A stretch of 64,000 nt of DNA from Burkholderia sp. Bp8992 (GTDB lineage Bacteria; Pseudomonadota; Gammaproteobacteria; Burkholderiales; Burkholderiaceae): NCBI RefSeq assembly GCF_003853705.1, contig NZ_QTQI01000014.1:1-64000 (forward strand). Direction: 5' to 3'. The first letter of the stretch is position 1; each line of letters begins with the position of its first letter. The position numbers were made by a program, and so were the translations under genes. The notes under the pieces are model-generated. The model was not told the DNA's origin, searched no databases, and worked only from the letters and a program-made list of their open reading frames with translations. Positions 55,052 through 64,000 of the stretch are shown piece after piece.

Positions 55052-56839
55052 ATGGGACAGTACGCCGCGCCGCTGCGCGACATGCAATTCGTGTTGCACG
55101 AGCTTCTGAACGTCGAAGCCGAAGTCAAGCAAATGCCCAAGCATGCGGACCTCGACGCCGACACGATCAACCAGGTCCTCGAGGAAGCGGGCAAGTTCTG
55201 CTCCGAGGTACTGTTCCCGCTGAACCAGGTCGGCGACCGCGAAGGCTGCACGTATGAAGGCGACGGCGTCGTGAAGACCCCGACCGGCTTCAAGGAGGCC
55301 TACCAGCAATACGTCGAGGCCGGCTGGCCGGCGCTCGGCTGCGATCCGGACTACGGCGGCCAGGGCCTGCCCGCGTTCGTGAACAACGCGCTCTACGAAA
55401 TGATGAACTCGGCGAACCAGGCCTGGACGATGTATCCGGGCCTGTCGCACGGCGCGTACGAATGCCTGCACGCGCACGGCGCGCCGGAACTGCAGAAGGC
55501 CTACCTGCCGAAGCTCGTGACCGGCGAATGGACCGGCACGATGTGCCTGACCGAGCCGCATTGCGGCACCGACCTCGGCATCCTGCGCACCAAGGCAGAA
55601 CCGAACGGCGACGGCTCGTACTCGATCAGCGGCACGAAGATCTTCATCTCGAGCGGCGAGCACGACATGGCCGAGAACATCATCCACCTCGTGCTCGCGC
55701 GCCTGCCGGACGCGCCGCAGGGCACGAAGGGGATCTCGCTGTTCATCGTGCCGAAGTTCATTCCCGACGCAGCGGGCGCGCCGGGCGAGCGCAACGGCAT
55801 CAAGTGCGGCTCGATCGAGCACAAGATGGGCATCCACGGCAACTCGACGTGCGTGATGAACCTCGACAACGCGAAGGGCTGGATGGTCGGCGAGCCGAAC
55901 AAGGGCTTGAACGCGATGTTCGTGATGATGAACGCGGCACGTCTCGGCGTGGGCGCGCAAGGTCTCGGCCTCACGGAAGTCGCGTACCAGAACTCGCTCG
56001 CGTATGCGAAGGATCGCCTGCAGATGCGCTCGCTGACGGGCCCGAAGGCACCGGACAAGCCGGCCGACCCGATCATCGTGCATCCGGACGTGCGCCGCAT
56101 GCTGCTCACGCAGAAGGCCTACGCGGAAGGTGCGCGTGCGTTCACGTACTGGTCCGCGCTGCAGATCGACAAGGAGCTGTCGCATGCCGACGAAGCCGTG
56201 CGCAAGGAAGCGGCCGACCTCGTCGCGCTGCTCACGCCGATCATCAAGGCGTTCCTGACCGACAACGCGTTCGAGTGCACGAACCACGCGATGCAGATCT
56301 ACGGCGGCCACGGCTTCATCTCCGAGTGGGGCATGGAGCAGTACGTGCGCGACGCGCGGATCAACATGATCTACGAAGGCACGAACTCGATCCAGTCGCT
56401 CGACCTGCTGGGCCGCAAGGTGCTCGGCGACATGGGCGCGAAGCTGAAGAAGTTCGGCAAGCTCGTGACGGAATTCGCGGAAGCCGAAGGCGTGAAGCCG
56501 GAAATGGCCGAGTTCATCAACCCGCTCGCCGACATCGGTGAAAAGGTGCAGAAGCTGACGATGGAAATCGGCATGAAGGCGATGCAGAACCCCGACGAAG
56601 TCGGTGCTGCCGCCGTGCCGTACCTGCGTACCGTCGGCCACCTGGTGTTCTCGTACTTCTGGGCGCGCATGGCACGCCTCGCCCTCGACAACGAAGCGTC
56701 GGGCGACCCGTTCTACAAGTCGAAGCTCGCCACCGCTCGCTTCTACTTCGCGCGCCTGCTGCCCGAAACGGCGTCGACGATCCGCGCCGCGCGCGCCGGT
56801 TCGAAGACGCTGATGGAAGTCGACGAATCGCTGTTCTGA
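55052..56839 (+). CDS. Acyl-CoA dehydrogenase (long-type, FadE-like)
   Basis: The 595-residue protein has the acyl-CoA dehydrogenase signatures CLTEPHCGTDLG and GGHGFISEWGMEQYVRDARINMIYEGTNSIQ; the length is that of the 600-residue subgroup with an extended N and C terminus. It introduces the trans-2 double bond in fatty acyl-CoA using FAD. The ATG at 55052 has TGGAGAGAG upstream. It leads the operon with the FadB-type and FadA-type genes. Confidence 0.92.
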   Translation: MGQYAAPLRDMQFVLHELLNVEAEVKQMPKHADLDADTINQVLEEAGKFCSEVLFPLNQVGDREGCTYEGDGVVKTPTGFKEAYQQYVEAGWPALGCDPDYGGQGLPAFVNNALYEMMNSANQAWTMYPGLSHGAYECLHAHGAPELQKAYLPKLVTGEWTGTMCLTEPHCGTDLGILRTKAEPNGDGSYSISGTKIFISSGEHDMAENIIHLVLARLPDAPQGTKGISLFIVPKFIPDAAGAPGERNGIKCGSIEHKMGIHGNSTCVMNLDNAKGWMVGEPNKGLNAMFVMMNAARLGVGAQGLGLTEVAYQNSLAYAKDRLQMRSLTGPKAPDKPADPIIVHPDVRRMLLTQKAYAEGARAFTYWSALQIDKELSHADEAVRKEAADLVALLTPIIKAFLTDNAFECTNHAMQIYGGHGFISEWGMEQYVRDARINMIYEGTNSIQSLDLLGRKVLGDMGAKLKKFGKLVTEFAEAEGVKPEMAEFINPLADIGEKVQKLTMEIGMKAMQNPDEVGAAAVPYLRTVGHLVFSYFWARMARLALDNEASGDPFYKSKLATARFYFARLLPETASTIRAARAGSKTLMEVDESLF

Positions 56840-56951
56840 CGCGAGTCCGGGCGGTGCGCGCCGCGCGCCGCCCGAACGCAACGGTTCCTGGTACTCACTT
56901 CGCCGTGCAGCCCCCACACCCGCGCTGCACGACACTATCCGGAGACATCCC

Positions 56952-59387
56952 GTGAGCAATTTCCTGATTCGCAAGGTCGCCGTGCTGGGCGCCGGCGTGA
57001 TGGGCGCGCAGATCGCCGCGCACCTCATCAACGCGCGCGTGCCGGTGCTGCTGTTCGACCTGCCGGCCAAGGAAGGCCCGAAAAACGCGATCGCGCTGAA
57101 GGCGATCGAGAACCTGAAGAAGCTGTCGCCCGCGCCGTTCGGCGTGAAGGACGACGCGAAGTACCTCGAGGCAGCGAACTACGAAGACGACATCGCGAAG
57201 CTGGCCGAATGCGACGTCGTGATCGAGGCGATCGCCGAGCGGATGGACTGGAAGCACGACCTGTACAAGAAGGTCGCGCCGCACATCGCGCCGAACGCGA
57301 TTTTCGCGACCAACACGTCGGGCCTGTCGATCACGAAGCTGTCCGAAGGTTTCTCGGACGAGCTGAAGTCGCGCTTCTGCGGCGTGCACTTCTTCAACCC
57401 GCCGCGCTACATGCACCTCGTCGAACTGATCCCGACCGCGCATACGCGTCCGGAGATCCTCGACCAGCTCGAGACGTTCCTGACGAGCATCGTCGGCAAG
57501 GGCGTCGTGCGCGCGAAGGACACGCCGAACTTCATCGCGAACCGCGTCGGCATCTTCTCGATCCTCGCGGTGATCACCGAGGCCGCGAAGTTCGGCCTGC
57601 GCTTCGACGAAGTCGACGACCTGACCGGCAGCCGCCTCGGCCGCGCGAAGTCGGCGACGTTCCGCACCGCGGACGTGGTCGGCCTCGACACGATGGCGCA
57701 CGTGATCAAGACGATGCAGGACAACCTCGCCGACGATCCGTTCTTCCCGGTCTACCAGACGCCTGCCGTGCTCGCCGAACTGGTGAAGCAGGGCGCGCTC
57801 GGCCAGAAGACGGGCGGCGGTTTCTACAAGAAGGAAGGCAAGGCGATCAAGGTGCTCGACGCGAAGACGGGCACCTACGTCGATTCGGGCGCGAAGGCTG
57901 ACGAGACGGTCGGCCGCATCCTGAAGCGTCCGCCGGCGGAGCGCCTGAAGCTGCTGCGCGAGACGGACCATCCGCACGCGCAGTTCCTGTGGTCGATCTT
58001 CCGCGACGTGTTCCACTACATCGGCGTGCATCTCGAGTCGATCGCCGACAACGCGCGCGACGTCGACCTCGCGATCCGCTGGGGCTTCGGCTGGAACGAA
58101 GGCCCGTTCGAAGGCTGGCAGGCCGCCGGCTGGAAGCAGGTCGCCGAGTGGGTGCAGGAAGACATCGCGGCCGGCAAGGCGCTGGCAAACGTGCCGCTGC
58201 CGTCGTGGGTGCTCGAAGGCCCGGTCGCCGAGAAGGGCGGCGTGCACACCGCCGAAGGCTCGTGGGCGCCGGCTGCGAAGCGCTTCGTGCCGCGTTCGGA
58301 CCTCGCGGTCTACGACAAGCAGGTATTCCGCGCGCCGCTGCTCGGCGAAGCCGGTGCCGATCCGAAGACGTACGGCAAGACGCTGTTCGAGACCGATGCC
58401 GTGCGCGCATGGGTCGACGACCGTGCCGGCGAGGACGACGTCGTGATCGTGTCGTTCAAGTCGAAGATGAACACGATCGGACCGAGCGTGATCGACGGCC
58501 TCGTGCAGGCGATCGAACTCGCGGAGAAGGACTACAAGGGCGTGGTGATCTGGCAGCCGACGTCGCTGAAGCTCGGCACGCCGGGCGGCCCGTTCTCGGC
58601 CGGCGCGAACCTCGAGGAGGCGATGCCCGCGTTCATGATGGGCGGCGCGAAGGGCATCGAGCCGTTCGTGAAGAAGTTTCAGGAAGGCATGCTGCGCGTG
58701 AAGTACGCGAACGTGCCGGTCGTCGCGGCCGTGTCGGGCATCGCGCTCGGCGGCGGGTGCGAGCTGATGCTGCACAGCGCGAAGCGTGTCGTGCACGTCG
58801 AGAGCTACATCGGTCTCGTCGAAGTGGGCGTCGGCCTCGTGCCGGCAGGCGGCGGCCTGAAGGAAGCGGCGCTGCGCGCGGCGGATGCCGCAACGGCCGC
58901 GAACGCGACCACCGACATCCTGAAGTTCGTCACGAAGTCGTTCGAGAACGCGGCGATGGCGAAGGTCTCGGCGTCCGCGCACGATGCGCGTGCGATGGGC
59001 TACGTGAAGCCGTCCGACACGATCATCTTCAACGTGTTCGAACTGCTCGACACCGCGAAGAAGGAAGCGCGTGCGCTGGCCGCCACCGGCTATCGCGCAC
59101 CGCTGCGCGCGAAGGACGTGCCGGTGGCAGGCCGTTCGGCGATCGCGACGATCAAGGCATCGCTCGTCAACATGCGTGACGGCCGCTTCATCAGCGACCA
59201 CGACTACCTGATCGCGAGCCGCATCGCCGAAGCCGTGTGCGGCGGCGACGTCGAAGCCGGCAGCCTCGTCGACGAGCAGTGGCTGCTCGCGCTGGAGCGC
59301 CGCGCGTTCGTCGAGCTGCTCGGCACGCAGAAGACGCAGGAACGGATCATGGGCATGTTGCAGACCGGCAAGCCGGTGCGTAACTGA
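56952..59387 (+). CDS. 3-hydroxyacyl-CoA dehydrogenase/enoyl-CoA hydratase fusion (FadN-type)
   Basis: The 811-residue protein starts with an NAD-binding domain (VLGAGVMGAQIAAHL), followed by 3-hydroxyacyl-CoA dehydrogenase C-terminal domains (about 190-400), and ends with an enoyl-CoA hydratase-like domain (about 480-700, SGIALGGGCELMLH). The order is the reverse of E. coli FadB and is like FadN. It performs hydration and oxidation in beta-oxidation. The start is GTG with CGGAGA upstream. The thiolase gene follows after 27 bases. Confidence 0.92.
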   Translation: MSNFLIRKVAVLGAGVMGAQIAAHLINARVPVLLFDLPAKEGPKNAIALKAIENLKKLSPAPFGVKDDAKYLEAANYEDDIAKLAECDVVIEAIAERMDWKHDLYKKVAPHIAPNAIFATNTSGLSITKLSEGFSDELKSRFCGVHFFNPPRYMHLVELIPTAHTRPEILDQLETFLTSIVGKGVVRAKDTPNFIANRVGIFSILAVITEAAKFGLRFDEVDDLTGSRLGRAKSATFRTADVVGLDTMAHVIKTMQDNLADDPFFPVYQTPAVLAELVKQGALGQKTGGGFYKKEGKAIKVLDAKTGTYVDSGAKADETVGRILKRPPAERLKLLRETDHPHAQFLWSIFRDVFHYIGVHLESIADNARDVDLAIRWGFGWNEGPFEGWQAAGWKQVAEWVQEDIAAGKALANVPLPSWVLEGPVAEKGGVHTAEGSWAPAAKRFVPRSDLAVYDKQVFRAPLLGEAGADPKTYGKTLFETDAVRAWVDDRAGEDDVVIVSFKSKMNTIGPSVIDGLVQAIELAEKDYKGVVIWQPTSLKLGTPGGPFSAGANLEEAMPAFMMGGAKGIEPFVKKFQEGMLRVKYANVPVVAAVSGIALGGGCELMLHSAKRVVHVESYIGLVEVGVGLVPAGGGLKEAALRAADAATAANATTDILKFVTKSFENAAMAKVSASAHDARAMGYVKPSDTIIFNVFELLDTAKKEARALAATGYRAPLRAKDVPVAGRSAIATIKASLVNMRDGRFISDHDYLIASRIAEAVCGGDVEAGSLVDEQWLLALERRAFVELLGTQKTQERIMGMLQTGKPVRN

Positions 59388-59414
59388 GCGAGCGGATAAG
59401 GCAAGGAGTCTCAA

Positions 59415-60614
<1,200 letters not shown>

Positions 60615-60637
60615 GCGGGACGCGACGAAAGACGACG

Positions 60638-60673
60638 ACGGTGCGCGGGCCACGAGCTCGCGCACCGTTTTTT
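60638..60673 (+). terminator. Rho-independent terminator after the thiolase gene
   Basis: ACGGTGCGCG (60638-60647) pairs with the CGCGCACCGT arm ending at 60668, followed by six T residues. It separates the thiolase from the enoyl-CoA hydratase gene, which begins 33 bases later and may thus depend on read-through or its own promoter. Confidence 0.8.
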
Positions 60674-60706
60674 CATTCCGATAGAGGAAAGTCAAAGGAG
60701 ACGGTT

Positions 60707-61474
60707 GTGGCCGAAATTCAAGTGGAACGCGCCGAAGGCGTGATGACGATCACGATCGCGCGCCCGGCGAAGAAGAACGCGCTGACGGCGGCGATGTACC
60801 AGACGATGGCCGACGCGCTCGCCGACGCGCAGGAAGACAAGGCGATCCGCGTGATCCTGCTGCGCGGCAGCGACGGCAATTTCAGCGCAGGGAACGATCT
60901 CGAGGATTTCCTGAAGGCGCCGCCGAAGGACGACACCGCGCCGGTATTCCAGTTTCTCGCGCGGATCAGCAGCGCGAGCAAGCCGATCGTGGCCGCGGTG
61001 CCGGGCATTGCGGTCGGCGTCGGCGTGACGATGCTGCTGCACTGCGATCTGGTCTACGCGGCGGACACCGCGACGTTCTCGCTGCCGTTCGCGCAGCTCG
61101 GGCTGTGCCCGGAAGCCGCGTCGAGCGTGCTGCTGCCGCGCCTGGCCGGCCATCAGGTCGCCGCCGAGAAGCTGTTGCTCGGCGAAGCGTTCGACGCGCT
61201 GGAAGCGCACCGGATCGGCATCGTCAACCGCGTGCTGCCGGCTGCCGAACTCGACGCGTTCGCGGCGAAGCAGGCGGCCAAGCTCGCGGCGCTGCCGGCG
61301 TCGTCGCTGCGCGTGACGAAGGCGCTGCTGAAGGACTCGGGCGGTGTCGCGACGTCCGCGCGGATGGCCGAGGAAGCCGGCCATTTCTCCGCGATGCTGC
61401 GTGCGCCGGAAGCGCGCGAGGCGATGACGGCGTTCTTCGAGAAGCGCAAGCCGGATTTCCGTCAGTTCGACTGA
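60707..61474 (+). CDS. Enoyl-CoA hydratase/isomerase family protein
   Basis: The 255-residue crotonase-fold protein has GNFSAGNDLEDF near residue 62 and VPGIAVGVGVTMLLHCDLVYA as the oxyanion strand. In the place of the two catalytic glutamates of true hydratases it has few acidic residues (Asp in GNDLEDF), so it may be an isomerase or other crotonase. The GTG at 60707 has AAGGAG upstream. It follows the fad genes and probably belongs to fatty-acid or acyl-CoA breakdown. Confidence 0.87.
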   Translation: MAEIQVERAEGVMTITIARPAKKNALTAAMYQTMADALADAQEDKAIRVILLRGSDGNFSAGNDLEDFLKAPPKDDTAPVFQFLARISSASKPIVAAVPGIAVGVGVTMLLHCDLVYAADTATFSLPFAQLGLCPEAASSVLLPRLAGHQVAAEKLLLGEAFDALEAHRIGIVNRVLPAAELDAFAAKQAAKLAALPASSLRVTKALLKDSGGVATSARMAEEAGHFSAMLRAPEAREAMTAFFEKRKPDFRQFD

Positions 61475-61525
61475 CGGAGCAGGGTGCGCCGACGTGTGAC
61501 CGCCGGCGCGATCCCGCGATGGCGG

Positions 61526-62374
61526 TCAGGCCGTGCCGTAGTCGACGTGGCCGGTTTCGCGGCAGAAGCTGACGAGCCGCAAGCCGGCCGCCTTCGCGAT
61601 CTCGATCGCGAGCGACGACGGCGCGGAGATGGTCGCGACCAGCGGGATGCCGACGCGCGCGGCCTTGCGCACGAGCTCGTAGCTCGCGCGGCTCGACAGG
61701 AACACGAAGCCGTCGGTCGTGTCGGCGCGCGCCAGCACGAGCGAGCCGATCAGCTTGTCGAGCGCGTTGTGGCGGCCGACATCCTCGAATGCCGTCCGGA
61801 TCGCGCCTGTTGCGTCGCACCACGCGGCCGCGTGCAGGCCGCCGGTCAGCTTCGTGAGCGCCTGGTGCGCCGGCAGCCCGTGCGCCGCGTGCGCGAGCGC
61901 GTCGGGAGCGAGGCGCGCGAGAAAGCCCGTGTCGGGCACGCGTTCGGGCGCGAGGTCGAGCAGGTCGATGCTTTCGATCCCGCACACGCCGCAGCCCGTG
62001 CGCCCCGCGAGCGCGCGGCGCCGGTCCTTCAGCGCGGCGAATGCCTGCTGGACGACCTCCAGGTGCACTTCCGCATGCGGCAGCGGCGCATCGGCGTGCA
62101 GGATTACCTCGATGTCCTTGATGTCGCTGCCGCGCGCGACGATCCCTTCCGAGATCGCGAAGCCGACCGCGAACGCTTCGAGGTCGCACGGCGTACACAT
62201 CATCACCGCGTGCGAAATGCCGTTGAACACGAGCGCGACCGGCCATTCCTGGCCCACGTAGTCGTGCGCGGTCTCGACGGCGCCGCCGCGCGTGCGCCGC
62301 ACGGACAGTTCGATCACGCCGCGCGGTTCGTCGCGCAGGTCGTCGCGCAGTCCATCGGATTGGGTCGGATTCAC
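61526..62374 (-). CDS. fdhD: Formate dehydrogenase accessory sulfurtransferase FdhD
   Basis: The 282-residue protein has the sulfur-carrying cysteine pair in RTGCGVCGIE near residue 118, GLHAAAW and the FEDVGRHNALDKLIGS motif. FdhD moves sulfur from IscS to the molybdenum cofactor of formate dehydrogenase. The start is GTG at 62374, with GGGAG five bases upstream; a second GTG two codons earlier is possible. No formate dehydrogenase gene lies in the window. It is divergent from the next gene. Confidence 0.91.
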   Translation of the reverse strand: MNPTQSDGLRDDLRDEPRGVIELSVRRTRGGAVETAHDYVGQEWPVALVFNGISHAVMMCTPCDLEAFAVGFAISEGIVARGSDIKDIEVILHADAPLPHAEVHLEVVQQAFAALKDRRRALAGRTGCGVCGIESIDLLDLAPERVPDTGFLARLAPDALAHAAHGLPAHQALTKLTGGLHAAAWCDATGAIRTAFEDVGRHNALDKLIGSLVLARADTTDGFVFLSSRASYELVRKAARVGIPLVATISAPSSLAIEIAKAAGLRLVSFCRETGHVDYGTA

Positions 62375-62494
62375 GAGCACTCCCGTTGATTCGAGGCACG
62401 GCCGGCGACAATCGTGCCGCCGCCCGCGCGCAGAGGTTCTAAAATACCTCAGGCAGGCCGGCCGCGCCGGCATCCGCCACGTCAGGTAACGACC

Positions 62495-62977
62495 ATGGGA
62501 CTCAGCGACGCTCCGTTGCTCTTCAACTTCGAACACGATTCGTCGGAAAACTTCACGTACATCCCGATGATCGTGCGTTTCAATCTCGACCGCTTCGGTT
62601 TGCGGATCTCGCTCGAACAGTGGCAGTTGCTGCCGCTCGAGGACCGCAAGCTGCTCGCGCGCTTTCCGGCCGACGACGACACCGCGATCGAGCCCAACTT
62701 CGATCACGCGCTGTTCGAAATGCTGCGCACGCATGCGGATCTGGAACCGTCATGGTTCCAGCCGGACGAGCAGCCGACCTGGCGCGCCGTCGACGCGGTG
62801 CCGGAGTCGCTCGTGCAGCAGAGCGCGCTGGCCGGACTGACGGCGCCGGCGCTCGCGCAGTGGCAGCAGCTCGCGCCGTTCCAGCGCTACGTGCTGGTCA
62901 AGCTGTCGCGCAAGCCGAAGCTGAATCACGATTTCCTGCCCGCGATGCGGGAGTTCGGGCTGACGGCCACGCACTGA
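62495..62977 (+). CDS. Nitrate reductase-associated protein
   Basis: The 160-residue protein matches a conserved family found near assimilatory nitrate reductase and fdhD genes: FNFEHDSSENFTYIPM, WQLLPLEDRKLLARFP and the C-terminal KLNHDFLPAMREFGL. The function is unknown; context links it to molybdoenzyme or nitrogen metabolism. It is divergent from fdhD, with 120 bases between them. Confidence 0.78.
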   Translation: MGLSDAPLLFNFEHDSSENFTYIPMIVRFNLDRFGLRISLEQWQLLPLEDRKLLARFPADDDTAIEPNFDHALFEMLRTHADLEPSWFQPDEQPTWRAVDAVPESLVQQSALAGLTAPALAQWQQLAPFQRYVLVKLSRKPKLNHDFLPAMREFGLTATH

Positions 62978-63020
62978 CGCGGCCGTACACGGTGCGCCGC
63001 GCGGTCGCGGCGCGTGCCGG

Positions 63021-63416
63021 TCAGAGCGGCGGCAGTTGGCGCGGCTTGCGGTCCGGGCCGGTCGCGACGTACGTGAGCGTCGCTTCGGTGACCTTCACGA
63101 TTTCGCCCATCAGGCGCATGCGCTGCGCGTACACCTCGACGTCGACCGTGATCGACGTGTTGCCGGTACGCGTGATGGTCGCGTAGAAGCTCAGCAGGTC
63201 GCCGACGAACACCGGCTGCTTGAACACGAACGAGTTGACCGCGACCGTCGCGACACGGCCGTTCGCGCGCTGGCTCGCGGGGATCGAGCCGGCGATGTCG
63301 ACCTGCGACATGATCCAGCCGCCGAACACGTCGCCGTGGACATTCGCGTCGTGCGGTTGCGGGACGACGCGCAATGCGGGCTGCTTCTGCGGGAGTTCGA
63401 GGGTCGAATCGGTCAT
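63021..63416 (-). CDS. Acyl-CoA thioesterase (YciA-like hotdog)
   Basis: The 131-residue protein has the acyl-CoA thioester hydrolase signature NVHGDVFGGWIMSQVD, with the catalytic Asp in DVFGG, and VFKQPVFVGDLLSFYA. It cleaves acyl-CoA thioesters in the cytoplasm. I take the ATG at 63416 (MTDSTLEL); an ATG at 63431 would add five residues but has its Shine-Dalgarno directly against it. Confidence 0.87.
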   Translation of the reverse strand: MTDSTLELPQKQPALRVVPQPHDANVHGDVFGGWIMSQVDIAGSIPASQRANGRVATVAVNSFVFKQPVFVGDLLSFYATITRTGNTSITVDVEVYAQRMRLMGEIVKVTEATLTYVATGPDRKPRQLPPL

Positions 63417-63590
63417 GGCGGGGGCTTTCATCCTGTAATAAATGGGCCGCCGCGCGCAGGCGGGCCGGCGAGGCCGCCGGCAGCGGCGCGAAGCGGCTTC
63501 TGCGACAATACAACGTTCGCAAATTGTACGAGAAAGCGCGCGAGCCGGCCGTCGATACACGCGTCGTGCACCGCCACCGAGACTTCCCCC

Positions 63591-64000
63591 ATGCGCCGAT
63601 TCCCTGCTTCCGGCGAGCCCGCGCCGGCTTCGACCGGGCCCCGCAACGACTGGCAGACCATCCGGTCGCTGCTGCCGTACCTGACCACCTACAAATGGCG
63701 CGTCGCGCTCGCGCTCGCCTGCCTGATCGGCGCGAAGGTCGCGAACCTCGGCGTGCCGGTCGTGATGAAGCGCATCGTCGACCACCTGTCCTACGTGCAG
63801 CAGATCACCGCGCTCGGTCGTGCCGAGCAGTCGGCCGGCATCGTGCTCGCGGGCGGCGTCGGGCTGCTGGTCGTCGCGTATGCGCTCGTGCGGCTGTCGA
63901 CGTCGCTGTTCACCGAGCTGCGCGAGATCCTGTTCTCGAAGGTCACCGAGAGCGCGGTGCGCCAGCTCGCGCTGCAGGTGTTCCGGCACCTGCACGGGCT
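63591..64000 (+). CDS. ABC transporter, permease/ATP-binding fusion, N-terminal part (Atm1-like)
   Basis: Only the first 136 residues lie in the window; the frame is open at the end. They show a short cytoplasmic N terminus, then hydrophobic segments (about residues 36-58 and 80-100) and LREILFSKVTESAVRQLALQVFRHLH. This is the start of the Atm1/HMT1-type ABC exporter, which carries glutathione- or sulfur-linked compounds out of the cytosol. The ATP-binding domain is beyond the window. The N-terminal match (LLPYLTTYKWRVALALACLIGAKVANLGVPVVMK region) favours this family over MsbA. Confidence 0.8.
   Translation, partial: MRRFPASGEPAPASTGPRNDWQTIRSLLPYLTTYKWRVALALACLIGAKVANLGVPVVMKRIVDHLSYVQQITALGRAEQSAGIVLAGGVGLLVVAYALVRLSTSLFTELREILFSKVTESAVRQLALQVFRHLHG

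Overview
The window is high-GC (roughly two thirds G+C by eye) and reads as part of a chromosome of a Burkholderia sensu stricto species, probably of the cepacia complex. Pointers are the ubiE/ubiJ/ubiB/aspS/nudB neighbourhood, the lutACB-lldP lactate operon, the fused DUF3683 flavoprotein and the codon style. I see no rRNA, tRNA, CRISPR array, phage or complete insertion sequence. Genus assignment is inference from gene content; no database was searched.

Region 1 (1-1749): the 3' end of a beta-ketothiolase gene, a PHB-type acetoacetyl-CoA reductase and two small proteins. Region 2 (1777-15661): a two-armed biosynthetic cluster read as an aryl-polyene / xanthomonadin-like pigment locus. The left arm, on the minus strand, encodes a hotdog dehydratase, a truncated ketosynthase-like partner, a ketosynthase, a polysaccharide deacetylase, an MMPL exporter, a LolA-like carrier, an LpxL-like acyltransferase, an AMP ligase fused to a FabZ-like dehydratase, and a membrane protein. 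The right arm, on the plus strand, encodes an acyl carrier protein, a ketoreductase, a FkbO/XanB2-type chorismatase and a family 2 glycosyltransferase. Together they suggest hydroxybenzoate made from chorismate, activated, loaded on the ACP, extended to a polyene, attached to a sugar/lipid head and moved to the outer membrane.

Region 3 (15864-22303): an M48 lipoprotein protease, then lactate use: lldP permease, LutB, LutC, LutA and a divergent GntR regulator with an operator-like palindrome between. Region 4 (22518-30804): a phospholipase-D-like lipoprotein, whose stop codon abuts a 289-bp structured element with 30-bp perfect terminal inverted repeats and TA duplications, then an aldolase, a candidate small RNA, a CHRD protein, an esterase, an EcsC protein, an MFS exporter with a MarR regulator, and a PfpI protein. 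Region 5 (30959-35246): a D-amino-acid module (deaminase/aldolase-like PLP enzyme, RpiR regulator, D-aminoacylase, RidA) around a divergent promoter with two palindromes. Region 6 (35522-36390): a small accessory pair (DUF1493 plus a secreted protein).

Region 7 (36454-54193) is housekeeping: queF, ilvA, a 1341-residue flavin/Fe-S oxidoreductase, a HIT protein, DUF971, ubiE, a Tim44-like protein, ubiJ, ubiB, a TPMT-like methyltransferase, an FmdB zinc ribbon, DUF502, aspS, nudB and a cardiolipin-synthase-like protein. Region 8 (54394-61474) is a fatty-acid beta-oxidation operon: TetR regulator, acyl-CoA dehydrogenase, FadB-type fusion, thiolase, enoyl-CoA hydratase. Region 9 (61526-64000): fdhD, a nitrate-reductase-associated protein, an acyl-CoA thioesterase, and the start of an ABC transporter cut by the window end.
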